Of a stretch of DNA of 64,000 bases, positions 25,831 to 40,000 are shown piece by piece (the first letter of the stretch is position 1; each line of letters opens with the position of its first letter). The stretch spans positions 19,298-83,297 of the forward strand of contig OENT01000709.1 of NCBI GenBank assembly GCA_900239685.1. Direction: 5' to 3'. The notes below the pieces were generated by a model. The model made no database searches and had not been told where the DNA came from. It saw only the letters and a program-made list of their open reading frames with translations. Position numbers and translations under genes: made by a program. The stretch comes from Rotaria macrura. Lineage: Eukaryota > Rotifera > Eurotatoria > Philodinida > Philodinidae.

Positions 25831-27289
25831 GAGTGTCGTGTATCTCTATTGCACATAAATATATTTCTTCCACAGAATTATAATTTTTCTATTGTCTTGA
25901 TGATCAAAATCTTATTAGTGCTAAATGTTTATTGTGTTTATTGAACACAAGTTCAGTATGGAAAAGGTTAAATCCTTGAATAAAATCCTGAAAAATCATT
26001 TCTGCTATTGTGTATGCTGATCTGAAAAGGCATTGAAGATCGAATGAGTCATCAAGTTTATCTACTACTAAATGACCACTACGTTAAAACACTAAATAGA
26101 ATATACTAAAATATAAACTATATATATATCGTTCAGATAGTATTTATCGTTCATATGTCGATCTAGGCTGCATCGTTAATGATGATATGTCTATGTGATT
26201 CGTTGATAAAAATCTTATGACTATTCAATTAATATTTATGTTAAATTAGTCAATAGGGCTACAGTCAATATATCCAATGGAGCAAGCACATTCCAGTACT
26301 TCGACATATTACTCATGAAAAATAAATTTTTTCTTTATTTTCGATAGATGACTAATCAGCTGATATCATTACTATTTGCGTAAATTTCTTGCCTACTTCG
26401 AATACGAATCTTGTTGATTCCATTGAATTATCATGTTGATAATAATATTATTTAACAAATTATGTTCGTAAAGTAAATCTATGTTTTGAAAATGTATTCA
26501 TGTTTCCGTCAATTTTATACGAATAATGATTGATGTATTAATGGTGAAAAAAAAATTTACCTTGCATTTGAAATCATTCTATAGTAAAAAAATAGATCAT
26601 TACATATGACCTGATAATTTTTTGCGCGTGTATATCCTATGTTATATAACGATATTTGTTAAATCATTTCATCATCATCCACAAGATATACATTTCGGTG
26701 CAACTTTCTGATCAAGAATTCTACTGTCGATGATCATATTGAACAAATGAAAATATCTTAATTCATAGTTTCTGCATTACAACCATTTAATAAAATATAA
26801 AATCATTTAGATTTAACAGAAACACGACCCATTGTAGGTTGTCATTACTATCACTCTGTGTTTTATCAGACGCACATATGAAATTTTAAATCGTATAATC
26901 ATCAAAAACAAGCAAGAAGATCGTTTTTATGAAATCAATAAGCGATAAATATAAAATGTCAAGAAAGATAAACAGATTATGTTGAAAACGATTTTATCCG
27001 TCACAAAGCGCAGAGTCCTGTGACGCACATTCGTTTATTTGTTCTACTCGGATCGCGTATCAAATATGAAATAAAAAATCAGTGTTTTTAGCAAGCATAT
27101 TTTATGTCGTGGAAAAGCAAAAGAAAAAGCTTACCTACAATGACTAATCATTTCGTATTTTTTTTTCACTACACCTACGAAAGAATAAATACAACGAGAA
27201 AAAGACGACTCCCATCGAATCAGGAATGCTGCGCTTCATTAAACATTGACTAAAATTACATTCATTTGCTATACTTATTTACGTAGAAT
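25831..27289. other. Intergenic region, no gene seen
   Basis: About 1.46 kb of A+T-rich sequence with no open frame of note and no recognisable RNA gene or repeat. Confidence 0.6.
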
Positions 27290-28678
27290 ATGTATAACCG
27301 AATACAAATGTTAGAAACAATTTATGAAGCTGAGGAAGACACTATATGTGATGATAATACCTCAACAACTATAGATCAGTGAGTGATTACATAAGAATAA
27401 AGTGCAAGTATGAAAGGAAATCTTTTTTTATTTTTTTTATTTTAGACGATCTCAATTATCATACTATATTTGTTGGTGTCTAATTACCGGATGTTTCTTC
27501 ATCGTTACTCTTATTATTGCAATTTCTCTGAACCCTTCCTATTTTGGTGACCAGCCAGGTAGAAAAATAAAACAACTCGGTTTTCATTTCAAACAGTAAT
27601 TTTTAATAGGATATGGGCTTAATATTGTATTGAATACCAAGGACCAGTTACAGTTATCAACTGAAATCATCAGACATCTTGATATTTTTTCAAAAAAGGT
27701 AATAAATGATAACTATCATTCATGTGAAAATTAAATGCACAATATTAAATAGATTAATAAACAATTGAACTTTCAAATGGACCTATTCACATTTTTCACT
27801 TCAACTATTATGAATTCATCATTAGATACTCAAAATAGAAATAATCTACTTTGGATATATGGGCATTTAGAATACCCGCAAACATGTCATAATAATATTC
27901 CATGTCGAGAAAATTATAAATTAAAATTAAAGACTAGCTTCATGGAGTTTTCAACAAAGTTATCTATTATTGAACTAAAGTCTCATCGTGGCAAACAAAT
28001 TCATCTCGATTGGTGTGATTTTATTGGTATGTGTTCATAGAGTAAATTGAAGAAGAAACTATATAGATATATAACATTCTCTTTACATAATAGAAAATTC
28101 AACAGTAACAACATTCGTATCACTAGTATCAATTAAGAGGATATATCAAAATTTAACAGAAACAACTACAACATCAGATGAAGATAGTTGTCGTATGTTC
28201 AATCATTTTCTTTCATATTCGAGTTATGATTCTTTTCATTTGTTTGTCTCATAGAAAATATCGATCACACAATTTACATATCAAAAACAATTGATAAAAT
28301 AATGCAACAAAGTAAGATTTGATATGGCAAGAATATTTCGATGAAATCATTTATCGTTAAAGAACGTTCAACACCAAACACTCCAATGTACGTCATTGTC
28401 GATGGTCAACCACTAACACAACGGACTAGTAAACAGAAGAAGAAAAAACAAAGACAAAAAATTTTTTCAACAATTTGTCTCTTATTTATTTAATAGATAT
28501 AAACAACAACATTGCTAATGCTGATGAAGAAATAAATATTCAACTTGATCATAATCCAACGAATCATTTAGAATATATTGATGATATGTACAATAACAAC
28601 AATGATAATACTAATAATCGATATAGAAAACGAAATCATTGCCCCAATGACGTTGACTCGCACATTTTACTTGTATGA
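27290..28678 (+). pseudogene. Single-pass membrane protein of unknown family, with one in-frame TGA
   Basis: Seven exons (27290-27378, 27446-27558, 27610-27698, 27753-28026, 28094-28192, 28255-28428, 28497-28678) total 1,020 nt, exactly 340 codons, with every junction in phase. The single blemish is a TGA at 28320-28322 in exon 6. The N-terminus is acidic (MLETIYEAEEDT); a transmembrane helix follows (CWCLITGCFFIVTLIIAISL), then an ectodomain with a few cysteines and Asn-X-Ser/Thr sites. After the TGA the frame continues (MKSFIVKERSTPNTPMYVIV) and splices into an Asn-rich tail. If translation stops at the TGA, a 262-residue protein results. It could be a nonsense allele, a sequence error, readthrough, or a true shorter gene. 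The function is unknown. Confidence 0.55.
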
Positions 28679-31336
28679 TTTCATTTTACCTATTATTTTA
28701 GAAGCATTCATAAAGAAAATCATTATTTATCATTTTATTTAATTTCATACGCTATTATCAAATAAATTCAGTATATTGTGAAAAGTGATCAGAATACACC
28801 AATATCTTGTGAATTAACATTCTAAACTTCATTTAAATAAGTTTAGTTAACAACTGAAAATAGATAGTAAAATTAAAATCAACCACAGTAAATGTCGAAG
28901 ATTTAGCATTAAATTTACTCAAATCCATTAATTCTCATGCGAGATTTTTCCTAATTTAGATGTTGCGTTCGACAATGTCAAGCAGTATAGATTTATAAAG
29001 ATGCATCATTCTTCACCAGATTACGAAGTACTAGTGTCTATGAATTTGGATAGCAAGTGTCAGGAAAAGTACTAGCTAATTAAAGCAGTATGTCAACGTC
29101 CATGAAATCTATGTAAACATGGATCAAAAATTAGTCAATCTAATATCGTTGTAAGTTGTATCAGAGATGCCGGATATCGCTTTGTTTTCAGTCCATGAAT
29201 CTAAGGGTTGCGTTGAGTAGGTTGAATCCTATCCATTGGAGAACCTTGATTATTGTGACTGTTAACTTTCTTTTATGTATTGATACAAAATATAAATTAT
29301 AGTGCATCTATATAATGGTTGTTTATTACTGATAAGTGATCGTTCTACAGAATATGAAATCAAGATAGATAGGTTGTCCGGAAAATTACTCAAAACAGTA
29401 AACAGACGAGTACTACACAATTGAAGAGATTTTGATGCCTTGCTGCAAGTTGTTAGTTCGTTTTGTTGAACTTTTATTTTTCACTGTACTTTTCCATGTA
29501 TGATTGTGTCTATAAACAAAAGGAAAAGAGTAATGTCATTATTGTCCTTGTTTATATCTCGTACTATTGTTAAATCAATATTATTCATTGCATTTTACAA
29601 AGAAAAGATTAGAAGTAAAATGCATTAAGAATACTTGCAAGACTTTTATGAAACTAATAGTATTGCAGAGTAATGGAGTTCTTGGTAAAGTTTTATAGAT
29701 TGCAGAAAATAAAGTAAGCGTAATCGACAATGGTAATCAAGGACTAAATCGATTACGATTAAGTACGATTGATCCCATATACTGTATCGTGACAGCATTT
29801 TCATTGATCAAGCCTTTTGTTAAAGATCATTTTTTAAAAGTATTAATAATTACATGGGTTAACCCATGGGTCAACCGAGAAGATTTATATTTAAATCTTC
29901 ATGAGTGAGTCACGATTGAAATTATTCCAATAGCTTGCCCAACTCTAAAGTTTTCAGTCCTAAACCAACCTGTCCGATATCCTTGAGTTGCACACATTTT
30001 TCAATCATCTTAGGCCTAATCTAATTGAATCCTTTCTAATATACATATTAGGTTCTTTGTGTTATAGTGCTGACTTTTTTCATTGGTTAATATTTTTTGT
30101 TACCCTATATGTTTGCAACTTAGTTTATTGTTGCTTATGTTTGCGTAATAATTAGTTTTAATGAATCCTCGAATGTTTGTTTAATCTCAAGTAAAACAAT
30201 CTCTTCTATCACCTTCTCTGTCTGTAGGAGACCTCCTATTTGTTATAAAAATTATTTTACACACATCAACCGTATTTATTTTCGTGGACAAAAATTTGAG
30301 TTTTCTATAGGAATCTAACATTGAAGATCCAGTATAATTCGAATTCTTATTTGTTAGTGTCCATGTTGTCAAACATAATTGAACGTGTCTAAGTGTACTG
30401 ATAACAAGTATTATTGTCCTAAGGAAATTTTCATTTTTAGGTACTTAGATCATGAGAGAAAACTTGATGTTGAAATATGCTTTATTGTATTTTTTCCTGA
30501 ACTCAATTATAATAAGATTTCTCTTTTTACCAGAGTAAAACAATCATTGATAAATCGAAGAACTAAGTATTAAGAGACTCTTTCAACTCGCCTGAATCAC
30601 CGTAATACATCAGAATGCTTTTTATACAACATGGTTATCGAGCCATGTCTTTTCATTCGATGATACATGAAATAGCTGAGATTAATTTGCAATGTGGAGT
30701 ATCATTTTTATCGTCATTGATTCTAGACCCTCAGATAAGTTTACAATCAGATTAATATTTAAGTAAACCATTATTCTTTGCAGGTTTTTTCTTTACTCAT
30801 GAGTCCTTCAATGATATTATTATTCTTCTACCAGTAAGCTGCCGTTTGCTTCTTGAGTAGATATCAAGATCGCCAAATAAGTTTTAATCATTACAAAATT
30901 TGAAAACTTATCTAAGCTATGTTAACTGTTGATTATGGTCGGTTTTCTGAGAAAAACTACAACAATGAATTTTCCGTTTCAATCATGTTACAACCTATAA
31001 CATATTCTATGTATCATTCTGTTTGATTTTTTTCTCGTAACAAAAATCCATATTCTACAACTAACCATTTTTAGACTACATTCCATGAGTGAACTTTTCT
31101 AGTATTCAAAAATAGTGTTTCGCAGTTGTGTGTAATTTTAATATCTTGTTAATGCATGAATCTAGAGTGAAAACTTTCTCTTTGCTTACCTTGAAAATTT
31201 CAATTCCTATAGGATGCCAATCGGCGAAAAACTCTCAGTAATAGACACATTTGTTTAAATGCATCGATATGAAAAAATGCTGTTTTTTTAATAGAACATT
31301 TTATATTAATATCGATAACAATAAAAACATTAAATT
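28679..31336. other. Intergenic region, no gene seen
   Basis: About 2.66 kb between two convergently transcribed genes. It has scattered short frames without splice context. A perfect 16-bp palindrome lies at 29853-29868. No transposon protein, RNA gene or tandem array is seen. Confidence 0.55.
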
Positions 31337-32718
31337 TTATTTCGAAGCATATCTATAATTGTTGATCAAAAATTTTGCCTGTTTAACATCCCAACCGATT
31401 TTTTGTGCTTTGAATAGAAAATCTTGATATTGATGTACGGTATTCATTCGTAATCGGTCGATATCTATCCAAGATATGTTCGATGGTGTTAATAAAAACT
31501 GATTGCAACTTTTTGAATAAATAAGATATTGAAGAAGAAAATAACATTTAATTAAATCTTCATCATCACAATTATCAGTCAATATAACATCCAAGCGGTT
31601 CAACTTTTGATGATATAATACCGCAAAATGATTGCTAATTAATTGATTTATATCTATTGATTGAGCATGATTTTCATTTAAACGACTACCGACATAACAA
31701 CGCATAGTTTGATGAACTTCATAAAGTATTGGCTCTTGTCGATTGATATATTGAATAGTTTGTATTTCACCATATTGAAAATAATACTCACATAATAGTA
31801 CAAATCGATTCCAGTTAAATGTACGTAGCTGAAGTGTACGCACAGCTCGATAATTAGCATATAAATGAAGTGTTGTCAATAGAAAATAAAGAAACCAAAC
31901 AAGCATGCGATCACGTTTTATTGTATGTAATAAGAATATATTCACAATTAATGCTAAAAGATTAACAAGTGTTTCTTGTGAACCATCTTTCGCTGATACA
32001 TCACCCATATTATGAGCTATGGCTTGATGTTGTGTTAGAGCAGCTCGTGTTGATCCACCCGCAACACCAACGATTGAACGAGATAAATTAGATAAACACG
32101 TTATGGGTAATAAGAAATTTTTAAAGAATGGAACTAGTAAATCAATTGAAATAGCTAAATCATTCAAAATATCGGCATAGAATCTCCACATTTTCAAATT
32201 ACTGTCAAGACCTGAAATAAGAAATCATAAATCGAAGTTTTTTTTTCTTTTTAAGATAAAACAAAATATTACCTGTGCCATTGAACCAAGCAAATAGAAT
32301 TCGTCCTAACATACCAACACCATCTTTCACTAACCAAACGAATGTAGCAGAAAGAACTGATGCTTTTTCATCGCCAACACCCATTCCTTCTAGAATAGCA
32401 CTAAATGCCAATGCATTGGTAATGGATGAAGCAAACGCTTGAATTGTATCCCTAGATGAAACCAACATGTTGTCTGTCGTAGCATACAAAGTCAATGCTT
32501 ATTTACCACATCTGATAAGCAAGATAATCACTAGAAACTGTATGTGGATATCCTGTTGGTAGGAAAATCTCAATGAATATTGAAAAAAGCCATTGAAAAA
32601 ATGTTTGCTTTTGACGATGAGCAGTTTTTGTCGTATCCGATGGTGCATGATAGAAGCCTTTCGATGTTGAATAAATTCGACCAGTTAATTGTCCTCGTTG
32701 AACTTCGCGTAATGACAT
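31337..32718 (-). CDS. RUS1 / DUF647 family membrane protein (RUSF1-like)
   Basis: Three exons (32718-32507, 32451-32273, 32211-31337) close to 421 residues; human RUSF1 is a little longer. The family core is clear: FLPTGYPHTVSSDYLAYQMW, then DTIQAFASSITNALA, the VWLVKDGVGMLGRILFAW motif, and RFYADILNDLA. Downstream comes GVAGGSTRAALTQHQAIAHN followed by NMGDVSAKDGSQETLVNLL. Several hydrophobic segments indicate a multi-pass or membrane-associated protein. The family was named for ROOT UV-B SENSITIVE genes in plants and exists across eukaryotes; its molecular function in animals is poorly defined. The C-terminal third is less conserved. No defect is seen. Confidence 0.92.
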
Positions 32719-34066
32719 TGTGTTTTATTTATGTATGCTAGAAATTCGATAATCATACCATCAAGTATGTATGTATNTATGATCAACCAGCCAGCCAACT
32801 TAAAAGCTATTCTAATAGTTCTTTATTTCTAACCAATCAGATAGAGATTCGTGCAATCATACATAAAATATATTTTTAATAAGGCATTGTCGCTTTCTAC
32901 CGATGTAGAACGCCTTTAGTCGTTGGTTAATACAAAATTGAAAATAATAGAAATAATATATATCTATTTCTACTATTTAAAAACGGTATAATCAATGATA
33001 AAGAAGTCAAAATAGTATCGTCATACGAAGAGAACATCCATCATCCTCAAAAGACGAGGATTAACAGTTGTTGTATTACAGTTATTTTTCGAAACATTCG
33101 TAACTTTAGAAATAATCTACAAATAGATTCCATTGAAATCGAAGAATGTTTGTATTGATGTAACTAGTTACACTGTAGAGACTATATTATTTTATGTGAA
33201 TGCAATACTCTTGGGTCTTCAAAGTCAGTTAAATACTAGAAATACACAGCTACAATGTTAACTGTGCTTGCTTTCTTTTTATGGTCAAAATCAAAAGACT
33301 TGTACAAATATCAATCGATTTTTGAGGACATACAATCATTTGGCGAAATTTCAAGTAGTGTTTCTACGTCTCGAATACATTGTATTTCTCATTGAAAATA
33401 CCTTTCACATCGTACAACATAAATCATTCATAAGCATGTTTTTTTTTAATCAACGGGCAGCAGTATATTTGAACCGGCATACACTTCTTTTTTCGAATGA
33501 CACCCTCCACACAACTTCGATGAGACTACAAAGATGAAAGAAATTAAAAAAGATGAATTTCAGTATGGTCTATTCATGATGAGTAAACGTGATCATCATT
33601 AATGTATTTGAAATAAACTATTATTCATTCTATTGAGTTCTTATATTAGTTTAACTTTCACTAATTAGTTTCATATTTTCAACATGACAAATAATGATGC
33701 CGATTTCTTGACAACGCATACAAATACGAGGGAATCGAAATTTGGCAAGCCATGTTGATCCAGCGTGATTCTATGAATTATGATAAAAATGATACATTCA
33801 AAATACGTGTAAAATAGACAACAGTGTTTCAACTAACAAAATACTTCATTTGGTCAGATTTATGTGAAGTAGGCATGAACGTTCATATGCTTCGCATAGT
33901 ACATAGAGAAATATGTCAATAAGAAAGAAACTTTTATTACAAACCAATAAACTACACACAAATTCAATTAGCAACAAAAGAAAAACGGACCATGTTTATG
34001 TATCCGAAGAAGAGAGAAAAAAATAGGGATAATTATAGGTGAAATAAACAGACTAATCATATCTGA
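32719..34066. other. Intergenic region between RUS-like gene and Crumbs 3' end
   Basis: About 1.35 kb. It holds one ambiguous base (32777) in a short TATG-rich run, and one isolated exon-like frame on the minus strand (33651-33770). Otherwise no gene is supported. Confidence 0.55.
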
Positions 34067-37000
34067 CTAAATCAATCGTTCTTCTGGTGGTGGTTTTAAA
34101 ATCATACTAAATTCTACACGTGAACTTTGACCATTTTCATTTATTGCTGGTCTATATGTTCCTTGTAATCGACGATTTTCACGCATCCGTCCAATAATAA
34201 CAGCTAGTAGAATAATAATCATTGACAACAAGACAGCTATACTAGGCCACATAACATAATGGTATGAGAAATTGATATATTTCGAAAGTTTTTCTTTATT
34301 TTCACACTGAGGACCAAGATAGTTCTTTGGACATTCACAACTGTATCCAGCTATTTCATCGATGCAAGTTCCATTATTTCGACATGGATTACTAAGACAT
34401 TCATTGATTTCTGTTGTGCATCGTTCATCTTCGTAACCTATTCAAAAGAATATGATCAAGTACTTAGAACAAGAGAAAAATGTTTATGGAAATTTTCCTA
34501 GTATAGGTTTATAGGAACGAACGGAGTCATTTGTCATATCTTGAAAATGTACAGTTTATTGAATAAATAATTTTTATTTCTAATATGTATGCATCAATAT
34601 CTTGATTTTCTATCGGATGTTTTCAAAAAAAAGAGCTATTAATATGTATGAGTGTTATATTGTTGTGCTTGATGAATCCATTCTTATTCAGTATAATCGA
34701 TGCAATCGAATGGTTTTGTTACATCTGCTACACTTGTTAGTTATCCTGATAGCATGCTATCGATCATGAGAGAATATTTTTCTCTAGAAAATCAGTTATG
34801 TTCTCGACTTTGACATATCTCATTTGACGGGAACGAATGAATCCGAGAGAAGTTCAGTATGGTTTAGTTCTCTAGATCTTGATGTTTGCGTTAGGGAAAT
34901 CCGAGTGACCTATACTTGTGTTATGTCTTTACGTCATTGAAAAAAATCGACAACGTACTTGAATTAAATCTGTACAAACATAAGGTATATTTATTGCATG
35001 AAATCAAACTTTTCTTGTATTTGCTATGCTAATCTATTGAATAACTCGAAGTTCTTCCATTCATGTCAATGTGTTTATTTTATGTACACATAGATCTCTT
35101 AAGAAAGAAAATGCTAAAATCTCTCGTATAAATTGATCTAATCCTGGTATAAAAATTGATTTTGAAAATCGTTCTTTTACGTAACCGATTCGTGACAATT
35201 CTAATCTTCAGAATATGAATGAAAATAATATTATATATAATTTATGTACGTATGTTCCGTATTCTATGTTAAAGTTACATGAAGATATTGTCTCCTTCTG
35301 AAAATACTTTATTATTTCAATCGATTAAGATTTAGTCAATTAAGAGAAATAGAGAAAGCGTAGCTTATTTCAATGATCGTAACTAGGATACATTTTAAGT
35401 CACATGACATTAAAATTTAACAGAAAATGATCATATCAACGTCTAGATAAGATATCGATCAGTTCACATAGCATATTATTTTTACGGCAGTCAAGATTAT
35501 TATTTGAACATTTTTTAATGTTGTCTTTTACATCTTTTTTTTTCTTAGATCAGTAGGCACCATTTTCTTAGTGTAATAAAATGAAAGAGATTTAGAATGA
35601 AAACAAATATTCTCTCTTTTTCTTCAAATCAAAAAAAAGAATGATTATAAACGGACGAAGTATACCATAGAATAATACTATGTATAAAAACATATACGTT
35701 AAAAACAAAACAATCTTCTGCAAGAACATTGCATGAGACACTTATCTATCAACCTAAATATTCCAGTTAGGTTTAAGCAAAATATTACCTGTTCCGGTAC
35801 AATTACATTGAAAACCATGATTATAATCATCCGTACATGTTCCATTATGTCGACAAGGTATTGCATCACAAGTTAATAATTCACAATGAAAACCCATATA
35901 ATTCGTTGAACAATTACAATAATAAAATTCACCGTTAGATTTACATTTTCCATGATTTAGACACGGTGATCGTTCTAAACAAATATGTTTATTTTGACAA
36001 TGATTTCCTAAATAATTCTCAGGGCATTGGCATCTATATCCACCAGGATAGTTAATACATTTTCCATTATTAAGACATAAATCGGTTGGATTTAATTTAC
36101 ATTCATCTACATCATGTTGACATTCATCACCATACCATTGTTCCGTACATAAACATTTCGCATCACGATTGGATAATCGTTGACAAGTACCATTATTTTG
36201 ACAATTCAGTTTTGAACATAAATCATTTTCACACCATGTACCATTATAACCATTTTGACATTGACATTCACTTATAGGATTATCAACGTAGAGATGAGCA
36301 CTTTTTAACATACATGTACCATTATTTTTACAAGCATATTGTTGACCGAAACAAGTATCATTCATAGATTTTGAACAATGAGAATTGATGTAGTCATTCG
36401 TACAATTACACATGTAACCATTGATTAAATCAATACAAGTGCCATCATGAGCACATGGAGATGATGCACATTCATCAATATTTGTTTCACAACTAAAGAA
36501 AAAATACTTTCAATGATATTTTTAACACTCAAATGAATAGCTCTAATCATGTGATATTTTACAAAATTTGGATTTATCGATTATTTCAGAAAAATAGCAT
36601 GCTAATATAAAATAGTTTTTCTTGTCGATTGACTCCTCAGAAAATTCGAAAATTCAAACACAACAATCATGGAAGAACATATTTTCTCAAGTTAAAAGAC
36701 GAGGCACTATAACAGCAAATAAATATCATTTTCGTTGTAAGAGAAAAAAGACTATCGAATAGATTCGACAGGAATGACTTTGAATTTATTTATTACTTTT
36801 CATGTTAAATTAAATATATTATTCTCACTGGAATAAATTTTTGGATTATCCAAAAATAGCGAACAACTTTATCATATTGCTTTGGATCTACAAGACTGTA
36901 AGAGTTGATATTTACGGCAATGACATAGTGACAAACAGATTAGACTTTCGAATTGTGTGAAACGTCTCACATATTTTAAATCCCTATTTTTCTATAAAAA

Positions 37001-40000
37001 GAAGAAAACTACTCTCATTGAAAATTTCGTTCAAGATTTATCATATTTCTTCAGCCATCACAAGATCAATATAAAGAAAGCTCGTACACTAATCAACTTC
37101 TAAGATGATGATGGAAATTTTGTATTTTAATTCGATCAGTTTACATTGAAAATGTTCTTTTTTTGAAATCATAAACATTTATAATTTATCTAAAACAACT
37201 CCATTCTCTACAATATTCAGTTAAATGGTAACCTTCGGATTTTCGATGTAGTTGTAACTCAGAAACATACAATGTCTCTAAATATTCAATTTAAGAACTA
37301 ATCAAAACATTTTTTTAATAGAATCTTACAGAAATCGAGCAACTACTTATTAGGAACTCGTGTACTAAAGTCATACTCAGTAGTTTATTCATCTAGGATC
37401 TTATTAAATATTGGTAGCAGCTTAGTCATAAGATAGGTTCAATAATAAACTTATCCTATACAAGGTTACCTTGAACTTAGTTCATTGATTAGAGCCCTAT
37501 ACTTGATCGTTTTAACACAAAAGTTTACTTACTATTGTCCAGTAAATCCTTGATGACATTTACATGTATAATAACCATCTGGCTGATCTTCACAAATACT
37601 ATTTTCAATTGAGCAATTGTTTCCTTGTTCACATTCATTAATATTAATTTGACAAAATTGTCCATGCCAACCATGATGACACGAACATTTACCTTGATCG
37701 AAATCACTGTAACATTCACCATTTTCACAATTCATATTGTCACATACGTGATCAAATGTACAATTATTTATACGAATATTTTCAATTTGTTCAGTAAAAA
37801 ATTTATTTTTACGCGTATCATGATCATAGAGAAGATCATTATAAAAAGGTATATAAAGATTTTCTCCGATAAGAACATATTCTAGACAACCACGAAAACC
37901 ATTACCAATAAATATTTGTGTTTGACCATTGGATGTCAGCAATGATTTAAATGATAAGTTTATTGTATATGTGTATAGATGATTAATTGTTAATGTTGAA
38001 AAATCTGACCAATATAAATGAAATGTTGTCCATTCTTCAAATACTCGATTATCTAATTCAATAATAAGATCTGTTGTCAATATTGAATCACGATAAATTA
38101 AACTGTGACCATATAAGTATAGAGAAAAATAATTTGATGTATAGATATTTTTTATTGTTAATAAATGTGCATGTTGAGAACGTGCACGAAGACGAAATGA
38201 AATTTCATTGGAGATTTTCGATATAGAACTATGATGTAATGTGGCTATTAAACTACTTGAATTGCCCTCAAATGTTGCTGTTGCTAAACCTGTATTTTTT
38301 GTTTTAATTCATAAAAAAAGACAAGTAGATAAAACATATAAGAAATACAAATCAAGAAGAAAAGACAAAAGTAATATCAATAACTTACATTCTTGATGAT
38401 CTTTAGTAATTTTGCAAATAAATCCATCAGGACAAAGACTACGATTATTGTAATTACATATATTTGGTTCCGAACAATTCTTACCAAACCATTTTGTTTC
38501 ACATTGACATCTGATTAATGATGGAAATAAGAGAAGAATAATAAGTATTTCTTTCACACGAAGCTTAGCTATCATCATTCACTTCTTTATTTTCTTCTTA
38601 TATCGGTCTTATATGTATACAAGTATTTGTATGAGATACAAAAACTACTCATACACACACAAATTGATTAAGAGTGTTTCGATGAGAAAAGAAACTATAT
38701 GTATTGTAATCATCATTTTAACGCCCTTAGATTTATCTTTACTATTCCTATTGTACTATGGTGTTAAGAGAATAAGAGAAAAAAATACACAGGACTGTAC
38801 TCTAGTCCTGAGAAGAGAACACGTACAACAAAGGTGACACAAAAGAGATGAATAGTTGTAGATTTTTAAATATAAACTCATAGAATATATCTAAACAAGA
38901 GAATACATCGATTCTCAATTCAAGATTACGGCAGGTGAATACAGAAAACAACTAGAATCGAATACTTCATATTTGTTATATAATGAAATCGATAGTTTAC
39001 TTTTGTTTCGAACTCAAAATTAATAAAATAAATTTTCTCTCAAGAATTAAACTAACTTACGTATAATCTTGTGAATTTGTTACAAGACAGATGCCTTGAT
39101 TCAAACATGGATTATTTGGATAGCATGGATTGTGATTTAACTGATTCAGATTTAAACTAGTTATATTATATTTGTCTGTTAATTGATTTTTATGATCAAA
39201 GGAAATAGGTTCATCGTTTATACGTAAATCTTGTAGCCAACCATTCAAAGAACCATGACCAAGTAATTCAAGTTGATTTAAATATAATTTATTATTTGTT
39301 TTTGTTAATGTTTCATTATATATATTATCAATAATTAATCTATAATTTTCTAAATCAAGTTCAATATGATGTGGATGTCCATCATTTAATTTCTGTTCAC
39401 TTCGTAATTCAAATTCTTGTCGTTTAGGTCCATCTTCGATAATTATCAATCGAAAATGCCCATTAATTAATCCTCCTATTATTTTCGATGTTGATCGATT
39501 TTGTGAATATGTATCACGAATGAATCGATGTTGTTTCACAAAATATGTTACTTCAAATAATGTACCATTAGTTTGAAGAGTATTGAAGAAAAGTGATATG
39601 TTTGATATCGATTTTGACATTAATACATTAGCTAAACTCGATTGATTGAATATTATGATTGGAGACACTGAAACAACATAAAAATAAATCAACAATAAGT
39701 TAAATAAGCATGAAAAACAAAACAATGGTTGAAGAAATTATTTTACTTTGATCACAATTTTCACCGAAAAACGGTCGTTGACAGTGGCATGAATGATAAA
39801 ACCAATGATCGTAGCATAATTCATTTTTGCGACATATAACATTTTGACAGGCGTTCGATCTAGAAAAATGTAGTGTCATTTTAAGAATTAGTAAAATCAA
39901 TATTAAATGTAAGAAAAAGATAAGTTGACAATACCCAGCAGGATAATACTGACTATGTTTTTCATCATTACAAAATGAAATCTATCATGATTCGGCCCTT

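Noticed and set aside
38309..38578. Separate 89-aa minus-strand gene with an apparent signal peptide
   Set aside because: The apparent leader is intron sequence. The exon 38389-38510 splices in phase into Crumbs ([13 protein letters not shown]).
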